Source of the DNA: Tetrahymena thermophila SB210
Taxonomy: Eukaryota > Ciliophora > Oligohymenophorea > Hymenostomatida > Tetrahymenidae
Direction of reading: 5' to 3'
Length of the DNA: 64,000 nucleotides
Assembly: GCF_000189635.1 (NCBI RefSeq)
Contig: NW_002476380.1
Coordinates: forward strand, 599,879 to 663,878
Of the stretch, positions 25,710 to 39,239 are shown one piece after another. The notes beneath the pieces are model-generated. The model worked only from the letters and a program-made list of their open reading frames with translations. It searched no databases and was not told the DNA's origin. Position 1 is the first letter of the stretch. Each line of letters begins with the position of its first letter. Made by a program: the position numbers and the translations under genes.

Positions 25710-28700
25710 TCAGATATCATATAATGATTTGCCGGTGAGCCTCATTAATATTTCTGGTGATCTCAGAATTCTTATTAGTAATTCATAATTTCTTTCTTCT
25801 TTCATGAGATTTTACTCAAGTCTAGCTATGTAAATACTTTAGCAGAGATCGAAAAGGTCATTAGTATCTGGCATTTCTTCCCAGATACATCTCATAGATA
25901 CATTATTAAAATACAGACGGAGGAATCTACCAACTGTGAGAACCACAGTTAGATAAATACCAACAACACTCAAATTATCACTCATAGATCTCAGTATAGA
26001 GGAAAAAGTTTTTTCACTTAAGGTAATAAACGCTATTCTGTCATCAACATTTGGAACAATTTTATCTTTTTTTCAATTATTATTAAACATTTAATATTTA
26101 AAAAAAAAATTGTTTTTAATTATAATTCAAATAAAATCATCAAAATAAAGAATTTTGTAAATTTCTCTAAAAAAAATTTAAAAATATAAATTTTCTAGGT
26201 AAAATTAAAGTTAAATTTTTACCAAAGTATGGTGATGATCTGCGTTTAATTTGCCACTAATATTCTCCTGCTTCCATAATAAATAATAATTCAGCATCAA
26301 GGTATTTTAATACATTTGGATCAAAGTTAGGATCTTACAACATATCTTATGGTAGGGATTTATTATACTTATCTAATTCATCTTTGTGTTATGGTTCAAA
26401 TGCCCTGTCAACAGCATTTTAACCATCAGGAATTTGATAGAAGAAAGGAATAAATTCATATAAAGAGATTTTATACTCTTTATACTTTTCCTTTTTTTAG
26501 CTTTGCATATCAACTCTCATGTCAGTTAATATCTATTTCATTTTTGACATCTAATCTTTATCAAAATTAAGTACTTATTTTGCCCTTACTTACTCTTTTC
26601 CTTCTGGCTTTGGGCGATTAAATGTAAAATCTATGAGTACTCCCATTTACATATCTGGATTGTTAAAGGATTTTTCAAGATCTTTGATCATATTTTCATT
26701 AAACTCTTAGTATTTATCAGAAAATTTATCCATTTTTATAACTTAAAGCCTGTCTTACCATAAATCATCAACTGCATAAAACAAGTCACTAAAGGTGCTA
26801 AACTGTTGATCTGTAAAATCTTTTACTTCAATACCATTTTTTTGATATATTCTTACATGATATTCTTTTCCAGTCAACAAAACCTAAAACTCAAGCTTAA
26901 CCTACCCTGAAGTAAGATTATTTAGCTCTACAGCTGGGTTCAGGTTTGAGAATAAGAATATCGGTAAAAGTATGATGACTAAAAGGAAGATTAAAAATAA
27001 GAAACCGTTAGTGCATTTTTCTACAAAATCTCTTTTTTCTCCAAATTTATGAGTTTCTTTTCTGACATTCATTTCAGCCTATAATTATGGAAAGTTAATT
27101 ATTATTTAGTATTATAAAAAGTTAAAATTCTACTTTGACTGAATAAAGATTTGCATAAGCATCCTCCAATTTAAACCACTAGAATAAGTCCAAAGAAGTA
27201 GAGGTAAATGTCCAATCAATCACAGATCTAAGCTCATACAAAAATGGAAGTGCTCTGTATACTATAAATGATAGCCTATACACAAGACTTGTATCTCTAG
27301 AAAATATAGAACCTACACTCATTTGAGGGTATCCAAACTTAATCTACAAAGCTGAAAAATAAAGATAAACCAAGATTAGCATATAGCAAACTATTAAGTA
27401 AGAATTTTCATGGAATCTTGAATATGTTTAATCAGGCAAGATAAAGAACAAGTATATATGTGAGCCTATTTATATTATTTTATGTTTGTTATTAATAAAA
27501 TTATTTTAAATATATTAATTTACATATTGTGATTAGTATATGAATGATAAGTTTTATAATAGCTGCATGCTATGTAGAATCCTGTTTTCTCTCTTCAACT
27601 TATTCGGAAGATTCGTGTATATCAATAAAATAAGATTTAATTCTACGAAGCTTGTAAAGAATACGATCCATAACCATTATTGTTATGCAAATAAGAATGA
27701 TAATAACTACTGAGCGACTAAAACGAGTCTCATTTGTTATATCTCTAGTTGACTGGCTAGCCATTTTGTTGTAGAAAAGAATGATATATATCAAAACAAC
27801 AAATGATGAAACAAATTAATGTATATAGAAATTTCTTCCGGGCTTAGTACCTTAAATGTCTTCGTCCTTCATCTCTAAAGACTCTATTTTAGCATCGTGT
27901 AAGATTTATGCAGCCTCTTTTTCTTCTTCGGTTGATAGCAATTGCTGCTTTTACTTGTTGAAATTGATTTCGTTTTTAATTTTTTTCTTGTAAAAGTTTT
28001 GCATATATTGAGGGAAAAGACGATAAATGAAAAGCATTAAAAAGTTGATACGCCTATAATATTAATTATCTTCTTCTTCTTTAATTTCATTATCCTACTA
28101 AATAAGTTCATCATAAGAATTATTTGACTATTATTAATGTAATGAAGCTACTTGGTCCTTTTCTTCTTCCAAGCTTTGATTCAAATCTTGTAATATATTT
28201 CTGTTTACTACTTAATCTCTTTGTCTTTAATTCAGGTCTAAATTTTCTTCACCTTAGTTACTGGGGTTTATAGTATGTTAATTTACATCAGCTACTTATT
28301 CTTAGTTTAGATTTTGATTAGACAAAACTTAATCTTCAATATAATCTTCCTATTGTTATTCTTAACTTTCATATTCAGAATAATTTATGGTTGCATCAGT
28401 AATTCCATCAAGAGAAAATGAATGCTTCATTTACTAATCCAGAGGAAGCTTATGATACTTAGAATACTCACCCTATGGATCGCGGAATTGAGGAATATAA
28501 CATTCGTCTTTAGAAATAAATACATAAGTCCATCTTCCTTCAAGTTGAAGTAAATAACGCTAAACAAATAAGCAAAGTAATATTATATAATCCCAAAAAA
28601 TACCAGAGAAAAATCCTTAATCTCTTGGATAGCTTGCTGGTCCAGTGTATTTCCTAATTCCAATAATAAAATCTATACGAGTTCTGGCTTATTCTGAAGT

Positions 28701-31700
28701 GATATTTGAAGTGCTGCAATCTTAACCATCTGAAAGTAAGAAAAATGTGTATGGTGGAGTACCACAAAAAACTGGAAGTTAGTATAAAAATTTAAGAGTG
28801 ATTATCAAGATTGTATAATACATTATTAGTTTCCAAAAAGATCTTGTTGGAAAAGGGCTTTCAACAAGACAATAAGTTAAATATATTATAGGATAGATTA
28901 CTGATACAATATCAGCGTTATTAATAGCATTTAGTGAGAATGCAAATCCACATACAAGCTAGAATTTTCTTTGCATAAAAACAATAAAGATTAAAGAAAG
29001 TGAATCCTACTTTTTGTAAAGATTTATTGTGTCTTTACTTAATTCTGAAAGCATAGAGCACATCATATTAATAAGTAGAACCTTAATAGCCTTAAACAAA
29101 TCCTTAATCTTGAGAATTATTATTTTAAAGTTTTTTTATTTCTGCTTCATCTCTTATTCACTCTCTTTTTAAGCATTTTCTCCTTGATTAGAGGGACTTA
29201 CGCTTTCAACTTATTCTACTAATTCTTAAAGTTTATTCTCTTCTTACTAAACTTCTTAAGCAGAACGATTCAAGCTCTCTTAGACTTCATCTTTTCCTTA
29301 ATCTTATTCTTACTCCTATTTTAATTGGTCTTTATCCTTTTTTTCTAAAGCAATACTTTCAATCTGCTTTCTCTTTTAAATAAAAAAATATTTGATGAAT
29401 TTATTTATTTTTTTGGAAAAATATTTTAAAATAATTTCAAAATTTGTTTAAGTAGTTTTACCCTTGTTTAGTGCAACAAAATCATTTGATCTTTAAATTA
29501 ATTTATTCCTATATATTAATTATCATACACCATTTCAATAATCATCTGTAAGCTATTGGTTTTGAGATTCTCTATTTCAATTTCAAGCTTTTCCTAATCT
29601 TTACTGTACTAGGTGCATATTTTCATTACATCTTTAAGATGGATTGGAACTTTAGAATTAAAAATTTTTTTAAATATAAAAAATGACTTTAAAATTATTA
29701 CTGTTAGATTCTAAAACAATCTTTTCAGCTTTATGCATAATTATTTCTTAATCTTTTTCACTCAATTTTTATTATCCTTCTTCCTATTACTCCTCAGCTT
29801 AAGAAATTTGTGCTTCTTCTTTATTTACTTCCTATTCAAGAAGGTGTTAACCTTCTTCTGTTTATAATTTTGGATTGTTTGATTCATCTCCTGAGGATAC
29901 CATTTTTTCCCAAATAACTACTTTATTTTCAACTCTAGATTAAATAGAATCATAAACTTCTAATTCCATTTCTTGTTAGAAATTAGAACTAATCCTAGCA
30001 ACGTGAAGAGCCTCGACAATATTTATAGCATTTTCTTTTTATTTCTCTTTTTCTTCTTTAAAGTAAGGTTCAATATAAAATTATGTATATGGGTGATTCC
30101 ATAAATTTTTCTAAAGTAATCCAAAAAGAACAAAAATAATCATAAAAACTTCTTTTGTGAATCCAAAATGGAAATGATGACTCTTGTTAAAACCAAATAT
30201 GTGTGAAAGTAAAATATATAGATCATCAATGCTATCGACCTTTCTATTTAAAACTTCAAGGATATAAAGTTAGCCTTTTTTAGAATTTTATAAATACAAA
30301 CACTCTTCAGAATTTAAGTAGTATCTATCATCTGGATAAACAATAGGACATTAAAAGAAAGGAGATTAATAAAGGCATAGGATAACCATGACTAAAGTGT
30401 TAAACAAAAGCAGGTATTTCCAAATGCTATTTTTCTCTCTTAAAAGCATTTTGGTTTTGAAAAGCATGAATATACTCGTAAAGACATAAACAATGCTAAT
30501 AATATCGGTGTATGAGGAGATGTTACTCAAGCAACCAATAATAAAGTAAATCATAATTGGAATCTGATAAAAGTACCCAAATATAAATAGCTTTAAGTAG
30601 CTAAAAATATCATTTTTTCTAGTGAAATCAAGCTAATCTTAGCTTTTGATATCGCTGTGGCATCTTTTGGGTCCATTATGCTAGTATATTTCTCTAAAGT
30701 ATCTATCATAAATAACCTTTAAAAATTTAAAATAAATAATTGTAAAATTATAAAATAAAGTCTTAAAATAACTAAATGAATTTACTAAAAATATAATGTA
30801 AAAGTAAAAAGTATCATTCAATTAATAAACAAGATAAAAATTTACCATTATCTAAAAGTTGATAATATCCAAAATCAGATGGAGATTACTTTCTTCTTCA
30901 AGTGAAAGCCAGTATCTCCAGTCATGAGTGCAAGAATCATAATCACTTATCATATCTGATTTATCTTCCACACCATGATTCAAATAAGGACTGTATGAAT
31001 CCTTACCCTATTTATTGCATGTAAAAACCCAAGAATTCCATGGTTTATTAACTTTCCAATCTTAGGGGAACCAAATTGAAATTATATATTTCCTAGTTAT
31101 ATCTAAAACCATAAGATAGTTGATAAATCTCCAAATATAGTTAACAAATAGTAAAGCTTTAGGATTATACATGCTTTGACTATTTATAACATTTGAAAAT
31201 AGAGCAAAGAAAACAGCAAGAATAATATGGATTAGAGAAACAGCATTCATTTCAAAGTATGCAGCAACTATTAATATAAATATTGAAATTTCATACCCAA
31301 AATACTTAAAGAATTCCTTTAGTTCATATTCTAAATCAATTCCCTTATTTATTTAATAAAAATTAATTAATCATCATATAAAATAAAAATAAATAATAAG
31401 ATTTATACTTTTTTATATGGATTCCATTTTAAATAAGTTTAGTAGTTAATTTTATTTTGGCTTTTTTATAATTCACTTTATTCATCGCCACTTTATTTAT
31501 GTCTTCTGATCATTGATTTACTTAATTTATTTAAAGGAGAGTTGAGAGAATCGCTGTTGATATCTTTTTTTCTTTTTTTGTTAGATAAACTAAGACTCTA
31601 TTATTGTATCTTAAATGATATCTCTTGTTAATATTTTTCTCTTTCTTCCTAGTCAAGAAGTTCCATCAATTCTTTATCATTTTCTTCATCAATTCTTTTT

Positions 31701-34700
31701 TTCTCAATTTAATAACTTTATTTCACTGTTTAATAATCTTAAACAAAATTTTAATAAGAGCTACTGCTTAATCTCTCTTCAAATTTCTAAAGCTTTCTCA
31801 TAAAAACGCAAAGAATTTGTTGAACAATATAAAGTATTAAAAACACCCAATATCTGCTTGACTTTTAAATTAAATTAGTATGAAAAATTATCAATAAAAT
31901 CACAATTTAAATATGCTTTTACATTTATCGAGAAAACTCCTGCCCAAGACTTCTCAGCATCTGATAAGTGGTCACCGATAATGTGGAGCTAAAAGAGATA
32001 TTACGATAATAAGAATACAAAAGAAATGAGCCAAAGAGGAATCCATACTCTTTGCCAATATGTATCTCTACCCCATAGGAATATAAGCATTTGTGCAAAA
32101 CAAGCCAATACTCCAGCAAAGCTAGAATGCAATATGCTCAAAAGTAATCCATAGAAAAGCACCAATTTACTGAAATGAGTGGATAAAAGAATTAAAAATT
32201 TTATTTTTAAAGCATAAATTTGGTAAGTAAAGTATCTATGATTCTTCAAATCAACTCTATTTTTTTAAAGTAGTGTTAAGAAAAAGATGTAGCAAAAAAT
32301 TTATATTACTCAAGGTCGTTTGATTAATTATCTTACTATTCAATATCACTCTGTTCTTCTTCGTAAATTTTTGCATCTATCAATCGTTTTTGTGCATTTA
32401 AAATAAAAAGGATAAATGCATTTCCACAAATTTAAAGGGTATTCATTTCGTTTGAAAGTCCAATATCTTCTATAACCTTCTTTGATGGAAGTATACTTTG
32501 TAGGATATTATTTAATGCTGAGAACAGAGATAAATATCTAACAATCAAAATGAAACTACTGATAAAGACTAACAAAGGCCATCCTTTCATAATTTTACTT
32601 AGTGCTCTTCTTTCATGGTTTTCGTACATAGTAAAAGAAATAAATAGCTAAAGGAATATCAAATATCCTAAACTGAGTATATTGGCAGGTGGAATTAGAC
32701 CAACACTTAGTAAATTAATATAACACACCCAAACACCTTTTTAATAAAACACAAATACTTTTTAATTGTTTTTTTTTAACTCAAAAAAATTACCATATGA
32801 AATGAAAAATCGACTGAAGAAATCCATTTATTTTATGATTTACTACTTTCTTTAAAGTGTTGTTGCCTCTTCTTCAAGCTCAATAGACTATTGTCTATAA
32901 ATATTGTACGTATCAGTAACATAAACAATATTTGCCTAGCAATATGTGAATATTAATACAATTACTATTTCAAAAGTTTGAACTGTTAAGAAGGTTTCAG
33001 CTGTTGGCTTTTCATTAACACCTGAAATAAAAATAATAATAAAATTTAATTTATATTTAAATAGAATTTATTTATTTACCTATTATTTACCAGGTTTGAG
33101 ATACCTGTTTGATAGCTTTTGCCTCGTATAATACTGTGAAAATGTAATGCAAAATAATAACTGCATAAGAGTAGGCAATTATTGCTCTAAGTATGTTTCT
33201 CCAATATTTCATATGAGAGAAAACTAAAGAAATGAAAGCAACCATATAAATTGAATGAATTACATCTATTTTATATATAGATACAGCGAATATCAAAAAC
33301 ACATTCAATTTTTCTAAATGGAGAAGTGAAGTTCTCTTTAATTCTTTCCAAAAAGCTGACAAAGCTAATTTAAATTTGGATTTAGTTTTTTTCTTTTGTT
33401 TTTTCAGATTATTATTTTGTTGTGTTAATTGTGATTCGTTAACACTTTCTCCTTACCTCAGTTATGAGCTTCTAAGATCTGATTCTAAGTGTCTTGAGTG
33501 TTAATTAATTTAATCTTAATGCTAATTGATATCTACAAAATTATCATCATCAGCTCTTTGAGGAGGCAGAGTTAATTCACTTGGCTAGTTTAATGAAATA
33601 GAGTGTTATTAGCTTTGATGACTAGATAAAATGCTCTGATGTAATGCTTGTTATTATGCAAGAAGATGATAATGTTCTTTTTAACTCTCCTTATCGTAAA
33701 TCTTAAGCAAAGTTATGTAATATATTGATCCAATAGTAATGAGATATAAACTCAAGTACGCCATTCTATCCAAAAAGCCATCTACACCATTTTCTTCTTC
33801 ATTATAACTATGTAAACCTAATATTTTAAAAGTAATTTATTTATTAAAATATTTATTTATATGTAAAATTAATAACCTAGTAAATCAAAGAGAAGTGAAC
33901 CAGTGACATATTTGAAGATGAAAGGTATATTAAAGATGGCGATTACAACTAAAAATATATAAGAAAAGTAATTGATAATGATAGCTGTATTTAACTTAGC
34001 ATCTTTCTAATAATTATTTATGAAAATATGTATTAAAATTGATACAATTTCAAATAAATTACATGTTTTCTATTCACACTACCAATCAGCAAGGTTAGTA
34101 GAGGTATGAACATCAAGAGGGATGGAATGATATTAGACCAAATGAAGCATAAACCTGTTACAATACCAAAATAGTTAGATGTCAAAAAGGTTTTTATAAT
34201 TGAGGAGTTTAGTTTGCTTTTCTCTTATTTGAGCTTTATTGCAGATATATGTTATGAATTAATTTGAGAAAGCAAATCGTAAGCATAAACTGATAGCATA
34301 AACAGCAGTAGTTCCATTATGAAAGAAGTAATAAAAAGTACTGTATAGCTTGTAACATAACCATTAATAATATAAACAATCCCTTTATATTTACGTACAA
34401 ATACATTAAGTTTCCAAAGTATGCAGCAGTAACAAGTCAAAAGTGAGAAATACTTAAGGAAGGTTAAGTACTTTTTGTCTATATCTATTTGGAGTTGTAA
34501 TTCATTTCCTTTATTTTTTAGTTTTGTAAGCAGCCAAGAAGTAAGGATAATGCTATAAATAACTCCAAAGACACCATCAATTAAAACAGTAGCTATAACT
34601 AAAATAACTATTGAAATAGTTATTAAAGTTTATGACCATTCATATTTTGCTACAAGAGTTTAAAATGTATTTTAATTATTCACAGTTTTCCTAGTAGAAG

Positions 34701-35867
34701 ATCTAAAATCTTCACCTTTCCCTAAAAATATGTCCTCTTATTTGTTAATTTGTATAAAGACCATTATACTCATAATGAAGCTCAAAAACGATAATACTAT
34801 ATTGATGATGGTTTCCTGCATAATGTTAGTGTTCTTCCCATACTAAAAAAAAATTTAAATTATTATCAAGTTAAAAAAAGGTTTTAAAATTCTTTTAAAT
34901 TTTGAAATGCTGAAAATTTTAATTGTGTTTTGTATGACTTTGTATTTATAAATTATACTAAAAAAGTAAAAAAAATATCTTATTTAATATTTTTGATGCT
35001 AATTTAAACAAATTTGATAGTATTAAATGCTATTAATAATAACTATAAATATTCATGTATGCATTACTTCAAACCCAATATTTGAGACTTCTAAGTAGTA
35101 TGTGTCTTGATCATTACTAGAAAGATATTCATATAAAATATAACTATGAAATATTAATATCAAACTAGTTAAAGACATGAGAAACACAATTAAAAATCTC
35201 AAGTTTTTAAAGTATCTCGTTCCTCTGTCATCTTTTAAAATATATAGATATAGTTTAAATATGATTATTAATTAAATTAATAAATATAATACCAACACAG
35301 AAGACATTATAAATATAAAGGAGGATGCCAAACCAAAGAATAGATGAAAAAACGTTAACATTTATCCAAGTACCTGAATTTTTTGAATAGTTTTATTATA
35401 ACTTGTAAGCATAAAATAAAGTTACCAAGAGTTAAGACTATAATGTACAAATAGTTAATAAGTCCTACACCTTTAAGATTCATTTATTATTGTTGCCTTC
35501 AAAATTCTCCTTCTTTGAATATTTTAAAGACTTATGAGAAAGATATGTTATGTTAGAAAGACAACTTAGAAATAAATAATTTTTCTGTTCTAAAATATTT
35601 TTTTTAAATTCAATATGCACCTACACGCAAAAGTAGTTTTTCTTTTCTTTTTCAATCTATTTTTGATAGTCCTTTTTTACTTGAAACTTGATGATCAAAA
35701 TTAATTAAATAAAGCAAAAAAATTATTAAGAAATACTTATTATATACTAAAAACGATTCTATTACAATAATAATGCAAATAGATATGATATAATTTAAAG
35801 AAAAACGGTAAATTAATTTACTTAAGAATGTTTGAGAGAGTGTCAAATTATATCTTCTAAAACACAT
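25710..35867 (-). CDS. PIEZO-type mechanosensitive ion channel
   Basis: A trimeric mechanically gated cation channel of the plasma membrane. The decisive signature is at 27,151-27,247: PFLYELRSVIDWTFTST, then LDLFQWFKLEDAYA, the conserved PF..E...DW stretch of PIEZO proteins. The C-terminus reads IYIARLEQNLMKEERNYELL and ILRSPEILMRLTGKS, as in the family, before the TGA at 25710. Upstream exons are full of membrane segments, for example LHLEKLNVFLIFAVSIYKID at 33.3 kb and YWQRVWIPLWLISFVFLLS near 32.0 kb, consistent with the N-terminal blade repeats. The start is taken at the ATG of MCFRRYNLTLSQTF. Some 10 kb and a few dozen exons; exon borders near 35.2-35.7 kb are unclear to me. Gln/Glu-rich loops (about 28.0-28.5, 29.1-29.4 and 29.7-30.1 kb) separate the membrane blocks. 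Short standard-code open frames in this span are individual exons. Confidence 0.9.
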
Positions 35868-36513
35868 AACCAATATATAGTTTGAATAAATTTATTTTAC
35901 TGTTTATTTTGAAATTAAAAAAGAAAAATAAATTGTTAGACATTTTTGATATTTAAAATTGCAATCTACCAATTTCAAAGATATATCATTTCTCTTAAAA
36001 ATTTTAATATTTGCCATAAAAAGATTGATCCTTTGAGATATTACTCTTTTATAATTAAGTTATATAATAAAAATAGGTAAATTAATTTTTATATAATAAA
36101 ATATAGTTGAGTTTTTATAATATTATTTTATTAATATTTTCAATTTATTTTAAAAATAAATTTAACTGTGTTTCTTATTAATTAAATAAAAATATTCTTT
36201 AAAATTATATTTTTAAAGCAAACAAACAACTATTTATTTTTTATTTAATAGGTACTGTTAATACAACATCTTTGTATTTTTTAAGATATAATTTTTTAAA
36301 TAGGAATTATTATTATGAAATAATTTATGCTAAATTTAAATAATGAAATTCTTTGACATTTAATTATGTACAGATGAGTGAGTGAGTGAGTCATTTATTT
36401 TTTTCATTAAAATCTATATTACATTTAATATATTTTTCTATTTGTTAAATAGGTGGAAATTAATTTTAATATAACTAAATTTGTGGTGCATTTATTTTTA
36501 TTATTAATTAGAT
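35868..36513. other. AT-rich spacer upstream of PIEZO
   Basis: Holds the PIEZO promoter and the 3' region of the ABHD17-like gene. A short GAGT microsatellite lies at about 36,374-36,390. No gene seen. Confidence 0.6.
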
Positions 36514-38094
36514 TCATTGAATTTTTTTTATTTTGAAGTGGCTAGATTGAAGTTCTGGATCACCTTTTTTTAATATTTCTGAGTATTATTATTGGTACTG
36601 AGCTATTTCTGATTTTAAATCTTTTTTCTTCATCTTTTCAGAATTTTTAATGTTGTAGTTAGATAAAGTGATTTCGGATTTATTTTTATTGCTAATAGGA
36701 GGGATGTTCTCTATTTTCAAATAAATTAAATTAAAAAAATCATCTAAGCTTCTCAAAAATTACCATCTTCATATTGATATTTTTATGACTTTTAATCATC
36801 TTTAACCCTAAAAAATTATATTTGAAATGATTAAAACTTAATTTAATTAAATAGCTATTTTTTATAACATGAATATATAAATAATAATTTGATTACGTTG
36901 TATTAAATTAGCTGGCTGAAATCACTGATTGTGATTTTACAGTTCTGCGTTAATTTATATTTTTTTTATCTTGCTTCCAATCAGCATACAAATGATTAAA
37001 TTTATTACCCCACTCGTCTGCACGCATATCTTTTTCAGTTTTATTTAAAGAAAAATTGCTGCAATACTTTAAAAAATTGCTAATTCTTTCAAAAAATTCT
37101 TATCTGTTGTTATATTAGATATCATTATGATTAGCATCCTTCACCCACCAAGGATTATACTTAGAATTTTATTTCAATTTTTTGTATAAGTATTTTCCAT
37201 GTTTAATAGGGATAATGTCATCTTTATCGCCATGCATAATAAATACTGGACAATTCACAAATTTAATCATTTAAAAATTAGGAAAAAAATCTTCTTTTGC
37301 TGTTATTGTATTATTAGGTAGCAATAATTTTAATCCTGAGCTAAGTGGTGAATTTAATATCATTCCTCCAATAGGTTTCTAGTTTTAACTTGCTAAAAAT
37401 ATGCTTGGACCACCTATAAATTTATTTTATTTATATAAATTTTTAATTTATTTTGAGAGAATTTTTACTTCCTAGTGAATGAGAATAGAGTATAATATTT
37501 TGCCATGTGTATTCTAATGTGCTAGTTATGAAATCATAAGCACATTCTATGTTTTCTATGATATATTTGTCAGAAAGTTTTCCTGGAGTAGGGCCATAAC
37601 CTGGATATTCGTAGCAGAATGTATCACATTCTAACTCTTAACTCAATTCACATAAAAAATCATAGTATTATGAAAGGTCAGTACTATTTCCATGAGAGCA
37701 TAATAAGATCTTATTTTTTCTATCAAAACAAATAATTATTTAAACTTGATAGTTTATTACAAAAAAGAATGATTCAAATCAATCGCTCTAAATTTTTATT
37801 TTTTTCATATTCACTCTTTTTTGATGTAAAAATGATTTATTATAAATTAAATTGGCTCAAGAAATTAACAAAAATTAAGTTTTAATCTTATTCATATTAT
37901 TTTATCTGTTTAGCGAATTAATTTCTTTGTAAAAATAATATATAATTTAAGTACTTAGATTGCAAATTTCTACAAAGGATAGCTGGTATTTAGTTCTATC
38001 CTATACAAAACACATGAGTCTCCATATTTTTATGACTTGGTAGATATTCGTATACGTTCCCTTACTTTTGCTTTGGAATCTTTAATCTTCTCAT
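36514..38094 (-). CDS. ABHD17-like alpha/beta serine hydrolase
   Basis: ABHD17 enzymes remove palmitate from membrane proteins. Seen in order: start MRRLKIPKQKQGNVYEYLPS; oxyanion motif LLCSHGNSTDLS; CYEYPGYGPTPGKLSDKYI; nucleophile elbow NIILYSHSLGS; PIGGMILNSPLSSGLK; acid residue in CPVFIMHGDKDDIIP; and the His in WVKDANHNDI. The catalytic triad is therefore complete. After the hydrolase core comes a C-terminal extension of about 130 charged residues (SEILKKGDPELQ), ending at the TGA at 36514. Several introns of roughly 50-330 nt; the one between the first exon and the SHGN exon is long and its donor is inferred. The Cys-rich N-terminus used for palmitoylation in animal ABHD17 is not obvious here. 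Family call firm; substrate unknown. Confidence 0.85.
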
Positions 38095-38205
38095 TTTCTA
38101 AATTAAATAAATAATTATGCTAAGTTAAACTTTAAAATTATTTGTTGTCTTCATAGATTTGCTTTCTTTTAATTTTTTTGATTTAATTGTGTTACATATG
38201 TCTAA

Positions 38206-38589
38206 ATGAGTTTAGAATCTCCATATATTCTTGCAACATCAGGCTCAAGTGTATACTCTATTGAATAAAAAAACATTAAATTTTTAATTTTCGATAATAA
38301 AAATTATAATTTTTTCTTTCATAGCGCAGGTGCTATTTTTATAATTCCTAAATCTAAATTCTATGAATATGGATATTAGCATTTTGCAATTTTAAATTTA
38401 ATTTTAAGGGAATATGATTTACTTTCTTTTGGAGGTAAGAATGCAACTTACTTAATTAAGCAATCCCTCAAGCCGCATTTACTTAGGCATAAAAATAGCT
38501 TGAGGATACACTCCATAAATTTAATTTTGTAATATCTTTTTTTTATATATAAATTTTTGATAATTTTTTCTAAAATGGGAATTAATTGA
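38206..38589 (+). CDS. Small orphan protein
   Basis: A 127-residue frame, MSLESPYILATSGSSVYSIE to SKMGIN, ending in TGA. The middle has normal coding composition: GAIFIIPKSKFYEYGYQHF, LREYDLLSFGGKNATYLI and SLKPHLLRHKNSLRIHSI. The end (about residue 105 onwards) is AT-rich and hydrophobic, so the real end could be earlier through an intron. The start lies only 111 bases from the start of the divergent ABHD17-like gene, so the two would share a very short promoter. No family recognised. Could also be a remnant of a larger gene. Confidence 0.45.
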
Positions 38590-39239
38590 GTAATCAAAAG
38601 AATTTTTTTATTACGAAAATATAGTTATAAGATAATTGATGATCATAATTTATGATGAATATACAGACAAATAGATTTTACTTATTTTTATTATTTAAAT
38701 TTTTCTTTTCATGCATGTAATCCTTCAAACACTTATTAATAATTCTTAAAAAGTAAAAGTTACTTTGATTTAATTTGATTCGATTCAGAATATCAATCAC
38801 ATACTTACTACTTATAAATACTTATTTTAAGCATGCAGGAGTAATTTTGAAATTAAAATAATACTTCATAAAAAAATTTTTCAAAAATACTTCTACTGAA
38901 GTAAATTTTTAGTTTTAATATTGATTTTAAACAAATAAACCATTTCTATCTAATAAAAAAATGAACTTTATTCTTAAAATATTTTTAATTAAAATTTGAA
39001 ATTATTTACCTCTGTAAATATTATTTTAATTACTGGAGCAGATCGATCCTTTTAATTTCATAATTAGTATAACATAAAATAGATAGAACATTAAACTTTT
39101 TGCTTATTAAATAAATCTGATTATATTTAAATCTAATATTTATTTTTAATAAAGAAGCCTCTTTTGCATTGTTTTTGTCAACCATTTGCCAAAAGCATTT
39201 TATAATTTATTAAGCGCTCTTTTAAATTTTTTGTAAGGA
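38590..39239. other. AT-rich intergenic spacer
   Basis: No coding-like frame seen. It carries the promoter of the giant plus-strand gene, with a T-rich tract just before its ATG. Confidence 0.6.
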
